From Euwallacea fornicatus (taxonomy: Eukaryota > Arthropoda > Insecta > Coleoptera > Curculionidae), in contig NW_027096009.1 in assembly GCF_040115645.1 (NCBI RefSeq), positions 1,488,001 through 1,552,000 of the forward strand: 64,000 nucleotides of DNA. Direction: 5' to 3'. Shown here piece by piece: positions 53,717-64,000 of the stretch; the first letter of the stretch is position 1, and each line of letters begins with the position of its first letter. The position numbers and the translations under genes are program-made. Below the pieces are notes generated by a model that was given only the letters and a program-made list of their open reading frames with translations, was not told the origin of the DNA and did not search any database.

Positions 53717-55730
53717 AAATTTTGAAGATGTCGCAACAAATCATGATTGCAACATGTTGTATTTCCAAGAAAAATAGTACAATATGTGCTCAAACACACA
53801 ACTTTTGTAACATTTCAAAGTTTGAAGCTCGTTAACTTCGACAAATGATCACCAAATTTCTTAAACGAGGTGTCAAATTAATCAGCTCGTCGAGATCTTT
53901 GAGACGTCACAACAAATCATGATTGCATTTCCAAGAAAAATAGTACAATATGTGTTCAAACACACAACTTTTGTAACATTTCAAAGTATGAAGCTCGTTA
54001 ACTTCGACAAATGATCACCAAATTTCTTAAACGAGGTGTCAAATTAATCAGCTCGTCGAGATCTTTGAGACGTCACAACAAATCATGATTGTATCATGTT
54101 TTATTTCCAAGAAAAATAGTACATTATGTGCTCAAACACACAACTTTTGTAACATTTCAAACTTTGAAACTCGTTAACTTCGACAAATGAGCACCAAATT
54201 TCTTAAACGATGTATCAAATTAATCAGCTCGACGAGATCTTTGAGACGTCACAACAAATCATGATTGCATTTCCAAGAAAAATAGTACAATATGTGCTCA
54301 AACACACAACTTTTGTAACATTTCAAAGTATGAAGCTCGTTAACTTCGACAAATGATCACCAAATTTCTTAAACGAGGTGTCAAATTAATCAGCTCGTCG
54401 AGATCTTTGAGACGTCACAACAAATCATGATTGTATCATGTTTTATTTCCAAGAAAAATAGTACATTATGTGCTCAAACACACAACTTTTGTAACATTTC
54501 AAACTTTGAAACTCGTTAACTTCGACAAATGATCACCAAATTTCTTAAACGATGTGTCACATTAATCAGCTCGTCGAGATGTTTGAGACGTCACAACAAA
54601 TCATGATTGCATCTTGTTGCATTTCCAAGAAAAATAGTACTTTATGTGCTCAAACACACAACTTTTGTAACATTTCAAAGTATGAAGCTCGTTAACTTCG
54701 ACAAATGATCACCAAATTTCTTAAACGAGGTGTCAAATTAATCAGCTCGTCGAGATCTTTGAGACGTCACAACAAATCATGATTGTATCATGTTTTATTT
54801 CCAAGAAAAATAGTACATTATGTGCTCAAACACACAACTTTTGTAACATTTCAAACTTTGAAACTCGTTAACTTCGACAAATGATCACCAAATTTCTTAA
54901 ACGATGTATCAAATTAATCAGCTCGACGAGATCTTTGAGACGTCACAACAAATCATGATTGCATTTCCAAGAAAAATAGTACAATATGTGCTCAAACACA
55001 CAACTTTTGTAACATTTCAAAGTTTGAAGCTCGTTAACTTCGACAAATGATCACCAAATTTTTTAAACGAGGTGTCAAATTAATCAGCTCGACGAGATCT
55101 TTGAGACGTCACAACAAATCATGATTGCATCTTGTTGCATTTCCAAGAAAAATAGTACTTTATGTGCTCAAACACATAACTTTTGTAAGAATTCAAACTT
55201 TGAAGCTCGTTAACTTCGACAAATGAGCACCAAATTTCTTAAACGAAATGTCAAATTAATCAGCTCCACGAGATGTTTGAGACGTCACAACAAACCATGT
55301 TTGCAACTTGTTGTATTTCCAAGAAAAATAGTACTTTATGTGCTCAAACACACAACTTTTGTAACATTTCAAATTTCGAAGCTCGATAACTTCGGCAAAC
55401 AAACTTAAAGTTTCTTAAACGAAGTGTCAAATTAATCAGCTCCACGAGATCTTTGAGATGTCACAACAAATCATGATTGTATCATGTTTTATTTCCAAGA
55501 AAAATAGTACATTATGTGCTCAAACACACAACTTTTGTAACATTTCAAACTTTGAAACTCGTTAACTTCGACAAATGAGCACCAAATTTCTTAAACGATG
55601 TATCAAATTAATCAGCTCGACGAGATCTTTGAGACGTCACAACAAATCATGATTGCATTTCCAAGAAAAATAGTACAATATGTGCTCAAACACACAACTT
55701 TTGTAACATTTCAAACTTCGAAGCTCGATA
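53717..55730 (+). repeat. Satellite family B island 1
   Basis: Twelve monomers with the family B signature: 'gttaacttcgac', 'atcaccaaatttctt', 'aaacgaggtgtc', 'tttgagacgtcac', 'aatcatgatt', 'ttccaagaaaaatag' and 'gtaacatttcaa'. Unit lengths run 176, 166, 176, 166, 176, 176, 176, 166, 176, 176, 176, 166; the short ones read 'gattgcatttcc' (53,921; 54,263; 54,957; 55,651). A 176+166 pair forms a 342-base dimer. The entry is a switch inside an A monomer ('cgaaattttgaagatgtcgc'), and the exit is near 55,725 ('cttcgaagctcgataac'). It contains one subtype C unit at 55,389. Confidence 0.85.
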
Positions 55731-57020
55731 ACTTCGGCAAATGAGAACCAAATTTGTTAAACAAAGTGTCACATTAATCAGCTCGACGAGATTTTGAAGA
55801 TGTCACAACACATCATGATTGCATCTTGATGAATTTCCAAGACAAATAGTACTTTATATGCTCAAACACACAACTTTTATGACTTTTCACACTTTGTAGA
55901 TCGATAACTTCAGCAAATGAGTACCAAATTTGTTAAACAAAGTGTCACATTAATCAGCTCGAAGAGTCCTTTAAAATGTCACAACACATCATGATTGCAT
56001 CTTGATGAATTTCCAAGACAAATAGTACTTTATATGCTCAAACACACAACTTTTATGACTTTTCAAACTTTGAAGCTCGATAACTTCGGCAAATGAGAAC
56101 CAAATTTGTTAAACAAAGTGTCACATTAATCAGCTCGACGAGATTTTGAAGATGTCACAACACATCATGATTGCATCTTGATGAATTTCCAAGACAAATA
56201 GTACTTTATATGCTCAAACACACAACTTTTATGACTTTTCACACTTTGTAGATCGATAACTTCAGCAAATGAGTACCAAATTTGTTAAACAAAGTGTCAC
56301 ATTAATCAGCTCGAAGAGTCCTTTAAAATGACACAACACATCATGATTGCATCTTGATGAATTTCCAAGACAAATAGTACTTTATGTGCTCAAACACACA
56401 ACTTTTGTGACTTTTCAAACTTTGAAGCTCGATAACTTCGGCAAATTAGGACCAAATTTGTTAAACAAAGTGTCAAATTAATCAGCTCGACGAGATCTTT
56501 AAAATGACACAACACATCATGATTGCATCTTGATGAATTTCCAAGACAAATAGTACTTTATGTGCTCAAACACACAACTTTTATGACTTTTCAAACTTTG
56601 AAGCTCGATAACTTCGGCAAATGAGAACCAAATTTGTTAAACAAAGTGTCACATTAATCAGCTCGACGAGATTTTGAAGATGTCACAACACATCATGATT
56701 GCATCTTGATGAATTTCCAAGACAAATAGTACTTTATATGCTCAAACACACAACTTTTATGACTTTTCACACTTTGTAGATCGATAACTTCAGCAAATGA
56801 GTACCAAATTTGTTAAACAAAGTGTCAAATTAATCAGCTCGACGAGGTCTTTAAAATGACACAACACATCATGATTGCATCTTGATGAATTTCCAAGACA
56901 AATAGTACTTTATGTGCTCAAACACACAACTTTTGTGACTTTTCAAACTTTGAAGCTCGATAACTTCGGTAAATTAGGACCAAATTTGTTAAACAAAGTG
57001 TCAAATTAATCAGCTCGACG
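55731..57020 (+). repeat. Family A spacer between B islands 1 and 2
   Basis: Seven A monomers plus the left part of the entry monomer, in exact 176-base register. It alternates 'cagcaaatgagtacc' and 'ggcaaatgagaacc' units, with 'gaagagtccttt' near 55,960 and 56,312. The centre 'ctttaaaatgtcac' near 55,970 mixes two normally separate A variants. Confidence 0.8.
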
Positions 57021-59210
57021 AAATTTTGAAGATGTCGCAACAAATCATGATTGCAACATGTTGTATTTCCAAGAAAAATAGTACAATATGTGCTCAAACA
57101 CACAACTTTTGTAACATTTCAAAGTTTGAAGCTCGTTAACTTCGACAAATGATCACCAAATTTCTTAAACGAGGTGTCAAATTAATCAGCTCGTCGAGAT
57201 CTTTGAGACGTCACAACAAATCATGATTGCATTTCCAAGAAAAATAGTACAATATGTGTTCAAACACACAACTTTTGTAACATTTCAAAGTATGAAGCTC
57301 GTTAACTTCGACAAATGATCACCAAATTTCTTAAACGAGGTGTCAAATTAATCAGCTCGTCGAGATCTTTGAGACGTCACAACAAATCATGATTGTATCA
57401 TGTTTTATTTCCAAGAAAAATAGTACATTATGTGCTCAAACACACAACTTTTGTAACATTTCAAACTTTGAAACTCGTTAACTTCGACAAATGAGCACCA
57501 AATTTCTTAAACGATGTATCAAATTAATCAGCTCGACGAGATCTTTGAGACGTCACAACAAATCATGATTGCATTTCCAAGAAAAATAGTACAATATGTG
57601 CTCAAACACACAACTTTTGTAACATTTCAAAGTATGAAGCTCGTTAACTTCGACAAATGATCACCAAATTTCTTAAACGAGGTGTCAAATTAATCAGCTC
57701 GTCGAGATCTTTGAGACGTCACAACAAATCATGATTGTATCATGTTTTATTTCCAAGAAAAATAGTACATTATGTGCTCAAACACACAACTTTTGTAACA
57801 TTTCAAACTTTGAAACTCGTTAACTTCGACAAATGATCACCAAATTTCTTAAACGATGTGTCACATTAATCAGCTCGTCGAGATGTTTGAGACGTCACAA
57901 CAAATCATGATTGCATCTTGTTGCATTTCCAAGAAAAATAGTACTTTATGTGCTCAAACACACAACTTTTGTAACATTTCAAAGTATGAAGCTCGTTAAC
58001 TTCGACAAATGATCACCAAATTTCTTAAACGAGGTGTCAAATTAATCAGCTCGTCGAGATCTTTGAGACGTCACAACAAATCATGATTGTATCATGTTTT
58101 ATTTCCAAGAAAAATAGTACATTATGTGCTCAAACACACAACTTTTGTAACATTTCAAACTTTGAAACTCGTTAACTTCGACAAATGATCACCAAATTTC
58201 TTAAACGATGTATCAAATTAATCAGCTCGACGAGATCTTTGAGACGTCACAACAAATCATGATTGCATTTCCAAGAAAAATAGTACAATATGTGCTCAAA
58301 CACACAACTTTTGTAACATTTCAAAGTTTGAAGCTCGTTAACTTCGACAAATGATCACCAAATTTTTTAAACGAGGTGTCAAATTAATCAGCTCGACGAG
58401 ATCTTTGAGACGTCACAACAAATCATGATTGCATCTTGTTGCATTTCCAAGAAAAATAGTACTTTATGTGCTCAAACACATAACTTTTGTAAGAATTCAA
58501 ACTTTGAAGCTCGTTAACTTCGACAAATGAGCACCAAATTTCTTAAACGAAATGTCAAATTAATCAGCTCCACGAGATGTTTGAGACGTCACAACAAACC
58601 ATGTTTGCAACTTGTTGTATTTCCAAGAAAAATAGTACTTTATGTGCTCAAACACATAACTTTTGTAAGAATTCAAACTTTGAAGCTCGTTAACTTCGAC
58701 AAATGAGCACCAAATTTCTTAAACGAAATGTCAAATTAATCAGCTCCACGAGATGTTTGAGACGTCACAACAAACCATGTTTGCAACTTGTTGTATTTCC
58801 AAGAAAAATAGTACTTTATGTGCTCAAACACACAACTTTTGTAACATTTCAAATTTCGAAGCTCGATAACTTCGGCAAACAAACTTAAAGTTTCTTAAAC
58901 GAAGTGTCAAATTAATCAGCTCCACGAGATCTTTGAGACGTCACAACAAATCATGATTGTATCATGTTTTATTTCCAAGAAAAATAGTACATTATGTGCT
59001 CAAACACACAACTTTTGTAACATTTCAAACTTTGAAACTCGTTAACTTCGACAAATGAGCACCAAATTTCTTAAACGATGTATCAAATTAATCAGCTCGA
59101 CGAGATCTTTGAGACGTCACAACAAATCATGATTGCATTTCCAAGAAAAATAGTACAATATGTGCTCAAACACACAACTTTTGTAACATTTCAAACTTCG
59201 AAGCTCGATA
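57021..59210 (+). repeat. Satellite family B island 2
   Basis: Near copy of island 1 with the same order of 176- and 166-base units (short units at 57,225; 57,567; 58,261; 59,131). It has one extra monomer: the unit marked by 'cataacttttgtaagaattc' and 'ctccacgag' occurs twice in succession (58,471 and 58,647). A subtype C unit begins at 58,869. Confidence 0.85.
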
Positions 59211-60148
59211 ACTTCGGCAAATGAGAACCAAATTTGTTAAACAAAGTGTCACATTAATCAGCTCGACGAGATTTTGAAGATGTCACAACACATCATGATT
59301 GCATCTTGATGAATTTCCAAGACAAATAGTACTTTATATGCTCAAACACACAACTTTTATGACTTTTCACACTTTGTAGATCGATAACTTCAGCAAATGA
59401 GTACCAAATTTGTTAAACAAAGTGTCACATTAATCAGCTCGAAGAGTCCTTTAAAATGTCACAACACATCATGATTGCATCTTGATGAATTTCCAAGACA
59501 AATAGTACTTTATATGCTCAAACACACAACTTTTGTGACTTTTCACACTTTGTAGATCGATAACTCCAGCAAATGAGGACCAAATTTGTTAAACAAAGTG
59601 TCAAATTAATCAGCTCGACGAGATCTTTAAAATGACACAACACATCATGATTGCATCTTGATGAATTTCCAAGACAAATAGTACTTTATGTGCTCAAACA
59701 CACAACTTTTATGACTTTTCAAATTTTGAAGCTCGATAACTTCGGCAAATGAGAACCAAATTTGTTAAACAAAGTGTCACATTAATCAGCTCGACGAGAT
59801 TTTGAAGATGTCACAACACATCATGATTGCATCTTGATGAATTTCCAAGACAAATAGTACTTTATATGCTCAAACACACAACTTTTATGACTTTTCACAC
59901 TTTGTAGATCGATAACTTCAGCAAATGAGTACCAAATTTGTTAAACAAAGTGTCAAATTAATCAGCTCGACGAGGTCTTTAAAATGACACAACACATCAT
60001 GATTGCATCTTGATGAATTTCCAAGACAAATAGTACTTTATGTGCTCAAACACACAACTTTTGTGACTTTTCAAACTTTGAAGCTCGATAACTTCGGTAA
60101 ATTAGGACCAAATTTGTTAAACAAAGTGTCAAATTAATCAGCTCGACG
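59211..60148 (+). repeat. Family A spacer between B islands 2 and 3
   Basis: Five A monomers and the left part of the entry monomer. It starts as a copy of the 55,731 spacer and departs after 59,534. It has one private change, 'gataactccagc' near 59,564, which breaks the TTCG that is otherwise nearly constant. Confidence 0.78.
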
Positions 60149-60964
60149 AAATTTTGAAGATGTCGCAACAAATCATGATTGCAACATGTTGTATTTCCAA
60201 GAAAAATAGTACAATATGTGTTCAAACACACAACTTTTGTAACATTTCAAAGTATGAAGCTCGTTAACTTCGACAAATGATCACCAAATTTCTTAAACGA
60301 GGTGTCAAATTAATCAGCTCGTCGAGATCTTTGAGACGTCACAACAAATCATGATTGTATCATGTTTTATTTCCAAGAAAAATAGTACATTATGTGCTCA
60401 AACACACAACTTTTGTAACATTTCAAACTTTGAAACTCGTTAACTTCGACAAATGAGCACCAAATTTCTTAAACGATGTATCAAATTAATCAGCTCGACG
60501 AGATCTTTGAGACGTCACAACAAATCATGATTGCATTTCCAAGAAAAATAGTACAATATGTGCTCAAACACACAACTTTTGTAACATTTCAAAGTATGAA
60601 GCTCGTTAACTTCGACAAATGATCACCAAATTTCTTAAACGAGGTGTCAAATTAATCAGCTCGTCGAGATCTTTGAGACGTCACAACAAATCATGATTGT
60701 ATCATGTTTTATTTCCAAGAAAAATAGTACATTATGTGCTCAAACACACAACTTTTGTAACATTTCAAACTTTGAAACTCGTTAACTTCGACAAATGATC
60801 ACCAAATTTCTTAAACGATGTGTCACATTAATCAGCTCGTCGAGATGTTTGAGACGTCACAACAAATCATGATTGCATCTTGTTGCATTTCCAAGAAAAA
60901 TAGTACTTTATGTGCTCAAACACACAACTTTTGTAACATTTCAAAGTATGAAGCTCGTTAACTT
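60149..60964 (+). repeat. Satellite family B island 3, shortened
   Basis: Same entry as islands 1 and 2 ('cgaaattttgaagatgtcgc'), but only about five units long with one short unit (60,529). The first unit carries 'tgtgttcaaac' and 'caaagtatg', which in islands 1 and 2 belong to the second unit, so a 166-base unit was lost by recombination. The exit is abrupt: B tail 'caaagtatgaagctcgttaac' is split by the shared TTCG at about 60,961, followed by A sequence 'gcaaatgagaacc'. Confidence 0.8.
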
Positions 60965-61846
60965 CGGCAAATGAGAACCAAATTTGTTAAACAAAGTGTC
61001 ACATTAATCAGCTCGACGAGATTTTGAAGATGTCACAACACATCATGATTGCATCTTGATGAATTTCCAAGACAAATAGTACTTTATATGCTCAAACACA
61101 CAACTTTTATGACTTTTCACACTTTGTAGATCGATAACTTCAGCAAATGAGGACCAAATTTGTTAAACAAAGTGTCACATTAATCAGCTCGACGAGATTT
61201 TGAAGATGTCGCAACAAATCATGGTTGCATCTTGTTGCATTTCCAAGAAAAATAGTACTTTGTGTGCTCAAACACACAACTATTGTAACATTTCAAACTT
61301 CGAAGCTCGTTAACTTCGGCAAATGAGGACCAAATTTGTTAAACAAAGTGTCAAATTAATCAGCTCGACGAGATCTTTAAAATGACACAACACATCTTGA
61401 TTGCATCTTGATGAATTTCCAAGACAAATAGTACTTTATGTGCTCAAACACCCAACTTTTGTGACTTTTCAAATTTTGAAGCTCGATAACTTCGGCAAAT
61501 GAGTACCAAATTTGTTAAACAAAGTGTCAAATTAATCAGCTCGACGAGATCTTTAAAATGACACAACACATCATGATTGCATCTTGATGAATTTCCAAGA
61601 CAAATAGTACTTTATGTGCTCAAACTCAAAACTTTTGTGACATTTCACACTTTGTAGATCGATAACTTCAGCAAATGAGTACCAAATTTGTTAAACAAAG
61701 TGTCACATTAATCAGCTCGACGAGATTTTGAAGATGTCACATCACATCATGATTGCATCTTGATGAATTTCCATGAAAAATAGTACTTTATGTGCTCAAA
61801 CACACAACTTTTGTGACTTTTCAAACTTTGAAGCTCGATAACTTCG
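60965..61846 (+). repeat. Family A stretch with a single B-like unit
   Basis: Five A monomers containing one isolated B segment at about 61,211-61,316 ('gtcgcaacaaatcatggttg', 'gcatcttgttgc', 'gtaacatttcaaac'). Private changes in it: 'catggttg' breaks the AATCATGATT palindrome, plus 'ctttgtgtgc' and 'caactattg'. Nearby A units also carry unusual bases: 'acatcttgattg', 'caaactcaaaac' and 'gtcacatcacatc'. Confidence 0.78.
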
Positions 61847-63690
61847 GCAAACAAACTTAAAGTTTCTTAAAATAAGTGTCAAATTAGTCAGCTCCACGAG
61901 ATGTTTGAGACGTCACAACAAACCATGTTTGCAACATGTTGTATTTCCAAGAAAAATAGTACTTTATATGCTCAAACACACAACTTTTATGACTTTTCAA
62001 ACTTTGAAGCTCGATAACTTCGGCAAATGATCACCAAATTTCTTAAACGATGTGTCAAATTAATCAGCTCGACGAGATCTTTGAGACGTCACAACAAATC
62101 ATGATTGCATCTTCTTGCATTTCCAAGAAAAATAGTACAATATGTGCTCAAACACACAACTTTTGTAACATTTCAAAGTTTGAAGCTCGTTAACTTCGAC
62201 AAATGATCACCAAATTTCTTAAACGAGGTGTCAAATTAATCAGCTCGTCGAGATCTTTGAGACGTCACAACAAATCATGATTGCATTTCCAAGAAAAATA
62301 GTACAATATGTGTTCAAACACACAACTTTTGTAACATTTCAAAGTATGAAGCTCGTTAACTTCGACAAATGATCACCAAATTTCTTAAACGAGGTGTCAA
62401 ATTAATCAGCTCGTCGAGATCTTTGAGACGTCACAACAAATCATGATTGTATCATGTTTTATTTCCAAGAAAAATAGTACATTATGTGCTCAAACACACA
62501 ACTTTTGTAACATTTCAAACTTTGAAACTCGTTAACTTCGACAAATGATCACCAAATTTCTTAAACGATGTGTCACATTAATCAGCTCGTCGAGATGTTT
62601 GAGACGTCACAACAAATCATGATTGCATCTTGTTGCATTTCCAAGAAAAATAGTACTTTATGTGCTCAAACACACAACTTTTGTAACATTTCAAAGTATG
62701 AAGCTCGTTAACTTCGACAAATGATCACCAAATTTCTTAAACGAGGTGTCAAATTAATCAGCTCGTCGAGATCTTTGAGACGTCACAACAAATCATGATT
62801 GTATCATGTTTTATTTCCAAGAAAAATAGTACATTATGTGCTCAAACACACAACTTTTGTAACATTTCAAACTTTGAAACTCGTTAACTTCGACAAATGA
62901 TCACCAAATTTCTTAAACGATGTATCAAATTAATCAGCTCGACGAGATCTTTGAGACGTCACAACAAATCATGATTGCATTTCCAAGAAAAATAGTACAA
63001 TATGTGCTCAAACACACAACTTTTGTAACATTTCAAAGTTTGAAGCTCGTTAACTTCGACAAATGATCACCAAATTTTTTAAACGAGGTGTCAAATTAAT
63101 CAGCTCGACGAGATCTTTGAGACGTCACAACAAATCATGATTGCATCTTGTTGCATTTCCAAGAAAAATAGTACTTTATGTGCTCAAACACATAACTTTT
63201 GTAAGAATTCAAACTTTGAAGCTCGTTAACTTCGACAAATGAGCACCAAATTTCTTAAACGAAATGTCAAATTAATCAGCTCCACGAGATGTTTGAGACG
63301 TCACAACAAACCATGTTTGCAACTTGTTGTATTTCCAAGAAAAATAGTACTTTATGTGCTCAAACACACAACTTTTGTAACATTTCAAATTTCGAAGCTC
63401 GATAACTTCGGCAAACAAACTTAAAGTTTCTTAAACGAAGTGTCAAATTAATCAGCTCCACGAGATGTTTGAGACGTCACAACAAACCATGTTTGCAACA
63501 TGTTGTATTTCCAAAAAAAATAGTACTTTATGTGCTCAAACACACAACTTTTGTAACATTTCAAATTTCGAAGCTCGATAACTTCGGCAAACAAACTTAA
63601 AGTTTCTTAAACGAAGTGTCAAATTAATCAGCTCCACGAGATGTTTGAGACGTCACAACAAACCATGTTTGCAACATGTTGTATTCCCAA
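61847..63690 (+). repeat. Satellite family B/C island 4
   Basis: It opens with a subtype C unit whose tail is family A (61,847-62,022), then runs as B to 63,580 and ends in two subtype C units. Order and markers follow island 1 from 'acaatatgtg' to 'cataacttttgtaagaattc', but one 342-base dimer is missing. Short units are at 62,279 and 62,973. The exit is inside a C unit near 63,685 ('gtattcccaagacaaatag'). Confidence 0.8.
63405..63690 (+). repeat. Subtype C monomers
   Basis: Subtype C is marked by 'ggcaaacaaacttaaag', then 'tttcttaaacgaagtg', 'cagctccacgag', 'aaaccatgtttgcaac' and 'caaatttcgaag'. Units begin near 55,389, 58,869, 61,847, 63,405 and 63,581. The left palindrome arm is CTCC rather than CTCG, and AATCATGATT is mostly replaced by 'aaccatgtttg'. 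It shares the B tail 'gtaacatttcaa', so it is best seen as a branch of B; the A-like 'gctcgataacttcggc' at its start suggests an old A/B recombinant. Confidence 0.7.
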
Positions 63691-64000
63691 GACAAATAGT
63701 ACTTTATATGCTCAAACACACAACTTTTGTGACTTTTCAAACTTTGAAGCTCGATAACTTCGGTAAATTAGGACCAAATTTGTTAAACAAAGTGTCAAAT
63801 TAATCAGCTCGACGAGATCTTTAAAATGACACAACACATCATGATTGCATCTTGATGAATTTCCAACACAAATAGTACTTTATGTGCTCAAACACACAAC
63901 TTTTATGACTTTTCAAACTTTGAAGCTCGATAACTTCGGCAAATGAGAACCAAATTTGTTAAACAAAGTGTCAAATTAATCAGCTCGACGAGATCTTTAA
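63691..64000 (+). repeat. Family A resumes at the window end
   Basis: The tail of the exit monomer, one full A monomer (63,757-63,932) and a 68-base partial unit. 'ttccaacacaaatag' near 63,865 is a single private change. The array is cut by the window edge. Confidence 0.85.

Larger units (their letters stand above)
53556..59534 (+). repeat. A/B composite duplication, period 3,304-3,480 bp
   Basis: Bases 53,556-56,054 match 56,860-59,534. The offset is 3,304 at the left and 3,480 at the right, because copy 2 has one extra 176-base monomer near 58,471-58,822. The unit includes the end of an A stretch, a whole B island and the start of the next A stretch, so it formed after A and B were already joined. 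One base difference seen: 'gagatgtc' at 55,459 against 'gagacgtc' at 58,939, a CpG to TpG change. Confidence 0.85.
1..64000 (+). repeat. 176-bp tandem satellite array filling the window
   Basis: Every part of the window reads as head-to-tail copies of one AT-rich monomer. Tracking the start 'acttcg' gives 1, 177, 353, 529, 705 and so on, a 176-base period. The last start is 63,933, which equals 364 units minus the 132 bases of deletions I located, so the count closes exactly. No inverted monomer, mobile element or non-satellite spacer was seen. Nearly all monomers keep 'aatagtac', 'aaacac' and 'ttaatcagct'. Array size and monomer length fit a eukaryotic centromeric or pericentromeric satellite; this is inference from architecture, and I do not recognise the published family. 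The array continues past both window ends. Confidence 0.97.

Noticed and set aside
53614..63424. Open frames of 61 codons repeated on both strands near 53.6-55.4, 57-58.9, 60.0-60.2 and 63.2-63.4 kb
   Set aside because: They lie wholly in satellite monomers, recur only because the A/B blocks are duplicated, and cannot continue from unit to unit since 176 is not a multiple of three. There is no codon bias, start context or domain to support them.
53717..63690. Family B islands as inserted transposable elements
   Set aside because: B units align with A over their full length and keep the same phase. The islands have no terminal repeats or target-site duplications, and joints lie inside monomers at shared bases.
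1..64000. CRISPR array
   Set aside because: The period is 176 bases with no short repeat and unique-spacer pattern; the whole unit repeats.
1..64000. Minisatellite inside a protein-coding gene
   Set aside because: The unit is not a multiple of three, stop codons are frequent in all frames, and 1-, 4- and 10-base indels are tolerated freely.
1..64000. Ribosomal spacer, telomere repeat or tRNA cluster
   Set aside because: No rRNA-like, telomere-like or cloverleaf sequence was seen; the same unit fills the window.
1..64000. Assignment to a named satellite such as the Brassica 176-bp or Arabidopsis 180-bp family
   Set aside because: Length alone matches the Brassica family; I could not recognise sequence identity with either, and a name would be a guess.

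Overview
The whole 64,000-base window is one uninterrupted tandem satellite array. The basic monomer is 176 bp, and all copies run head to tail in the same orientation. Taking base 1 of the window as unit base 1, I count 364 complete monomers plus a 68-base partial one. The unit starts I tracked by eye fit exactly 364 x 176 bases minus 132 deleted bases: eleven 10-base deletions, eighteen 1-base deletions and one 4-base deletion. Both window ends lie inside the array. I see no protein-coding gene, rRNA, tRNA, transposon, CRISPR array or unique-sequence spacer.

The organism cannot be named from this sequence. A long, AT-rich, homogeneous array with a monomer of about 170-180 bp and nested higher-order repeats is typical of eukaryotic centromeric or pericentromeric satellite DNA. 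A plant is my best guess from length and composition, but I do not recognise the family. Centromere function is inference only.

Layout. From 1 to about 53,716 the array is made of family A monomers. The first 89 monomers (1-15,663) hold an exact 176-base lattice until the first 1-base deletion. Family A is built from a limited set of sequence variants reshuffled into larger blocks. I can delimit a 2.6-kb segment repeated 6,688 bases away, a 1,056-bp 6-mer tandem, a 10-mer pair (1,759 bp), a 4-mer pair (704 bp), a 12-mer tandem (2,111 bp), another 10-mer tandem (1,760 bp), dispersed copies at offsets 5,983, 9,502 and 10,732, and a 17-mer tandem (2,990 bp). From about 53,717 to 63,690, islands of a diverged family B, and a rarer subtype C, alternate with family A spacers. 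Two of the islands belong to a larger duplication with a period of 3.3-3.5 kb. The last 310 bases return to family A.

Nothing here acts as genes. What can be read is the history and possible chromatin role of the array: unequal exchange in register, gene-conversion-like mosaics between families A and B, CpG decay, and conserved short dyads and phased T-tracts inside the monomer. The most unusual points are A monomers carrying a B-like centre, a CTCG-N-CGAG palindrome whose centre base switches between A and T, and duplication joints that can be placed to within 6-14 bases.
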